From Methanomicrobiales archaeon (GTDB taxonomy: Archaea; Halobacteriota; Methanomicrobia; Methanomicrobiales; Methanoculleaceae): a stretch of 6,214 bases of DNA. A program made the position numbers and the translations under genes. Under the pieces are notes generated by a model. The model made no database searches. It was not told where the DNA came from and worked only from the letters and a program-made list of their open reading frames with translations. How positions within the stretch are numbered: the stretch's first letter is position 1; each line of letters begins with the position of its first letter. Positions 6,098-6,214 of this stretch are shown in pieces. The stretch lies in the NCBI GenBank assembly GCA_019136335.1, contig JAGVUK010000042.1, forward strand, positions 1 through 6,214, read 5' to 3'.

Positions 6098-6214
6098 GCC
6101 GGTTTCCCTGAGGGGTCAGATGAGGTTCAGGAGTTAGCCTGAACCCGGCTCTTTCCCCGGGATCTCCCCATACAGTGGACCGTGGGGGTATCGTCACGGG
6201 GGGAGGGGACCGGG
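6098..6214 (+). repeat. Flank repeat module, copy B (to the right edge)
   Basis: It repeats module A about 285-300 bases further on. It also carries a perfect 8-bp hairpin at its front (GGTTCAGG 6124-6131, loop AGTTAG, CCTGAACC 6138-6145) that is not formed by copies A and C. Its tail hairpin is CCGTGG (6180-6185) with TCACGG (6194-6199). The module may continue beyond the window. No open reading frame of interest is seen in 5786-6214. Confidence 0.6.

Noticed and set aside
5754..6197. A 147-codon minus-strand frame in the right flank that resembles part of a plus-strand frame at 249-400
   Set aside because: The shared stretch (TALAPGRGRGR and neighbours) comes from the inverted DNA repeat. 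Paired stem changes and indels fit structured non-coding sequence, not a conserved protein.
172..6207. The inverted flank repeats as terminal inverted repeats of a transposon or composite element carrying the four genes
   Set aside because: There is no transposase or integrase, the copies are diverged and have different module numbers, and no target duplication is visible. A dispersed 3'-end repeat explains them more simply.
5786..6214. CRISPR array
   Set aside because: The repeats are few, long, diverged and unevenly spaced, with no short identical repeats and unique spacers, and no cas genes nearby.

Overview
The window looks like chromosome from a GC-rich euryarchaeal methanogen, probably of the Methanomicrobiales (Methanoculleus-like). 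The reasons are archaeal TATA boxes, a GGTGA-type ribosome binding site, archaeal-type secretion ATPase and membrane-platform proteins, and two KaiC/RAD55-family ATPases. The placement is an inference from gene style; no phylogeny was run.

Layout from left to right. Bases 1-109 (minus) hold the start of a small zinc-ribbon protein with its own TATA box and ribosome binding site. Bases 110-481 are non-coding and contain a GC-rich structured repeat. Bases 482-2422 (minus) encode a 646-residue polytopic platform protein with two T2SS-F domains (TadC/FlaJ-like). Bases 2419-4000 (minus) encode its partner, an archaeal type II/IV secretion (GspE/TadA/FlaI-like) ATPase. Its reading frame is broken near base 2710, about 96 codons before the end. 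Bases 4001-4258 are a divergent promoter region. Bases 4259-5092 (plus) encode a KaiC/RAD55-like protein with a degenerate P-loop. Bases 5105-5785 (plus) encode a second, apparently active KaiC-like ATPase. Bases 5786-6214 are non-coding and carry more copies of the repeat seen on the left.

The four central genes form two divergent operons. The ATPase and platform protein make the motor core of a pilus, archaellum or secretion machine. The KaiC-like pair resembles the way FlaH/ArlH (also KaiC-like) accompanies FlaI and FlaJ in archaella. No pilin, archaellin or prepilin peptidase is visible, so the substrate is unknown. The idea that the KaiC pair regulates the motor rests only on adjacency and the archaellum analogy.

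Three observations stand out. First, both operons end in the same structured repeat, placed in the same orientation relative to transcription. Within it, a 33-base block differs between the two copies at four positions only, and all four changes are compensatory in a hairpin stem. Second, the secretion ATPase has a frameshift at a CGA-CCC-C context, although its displaced C-terminal part looks intact and still overlaps the next gene. Third, a P-loop-less and a P-loop-intact KaiC domain lie in the same reading frame, separated by one TAA and 12 bases.
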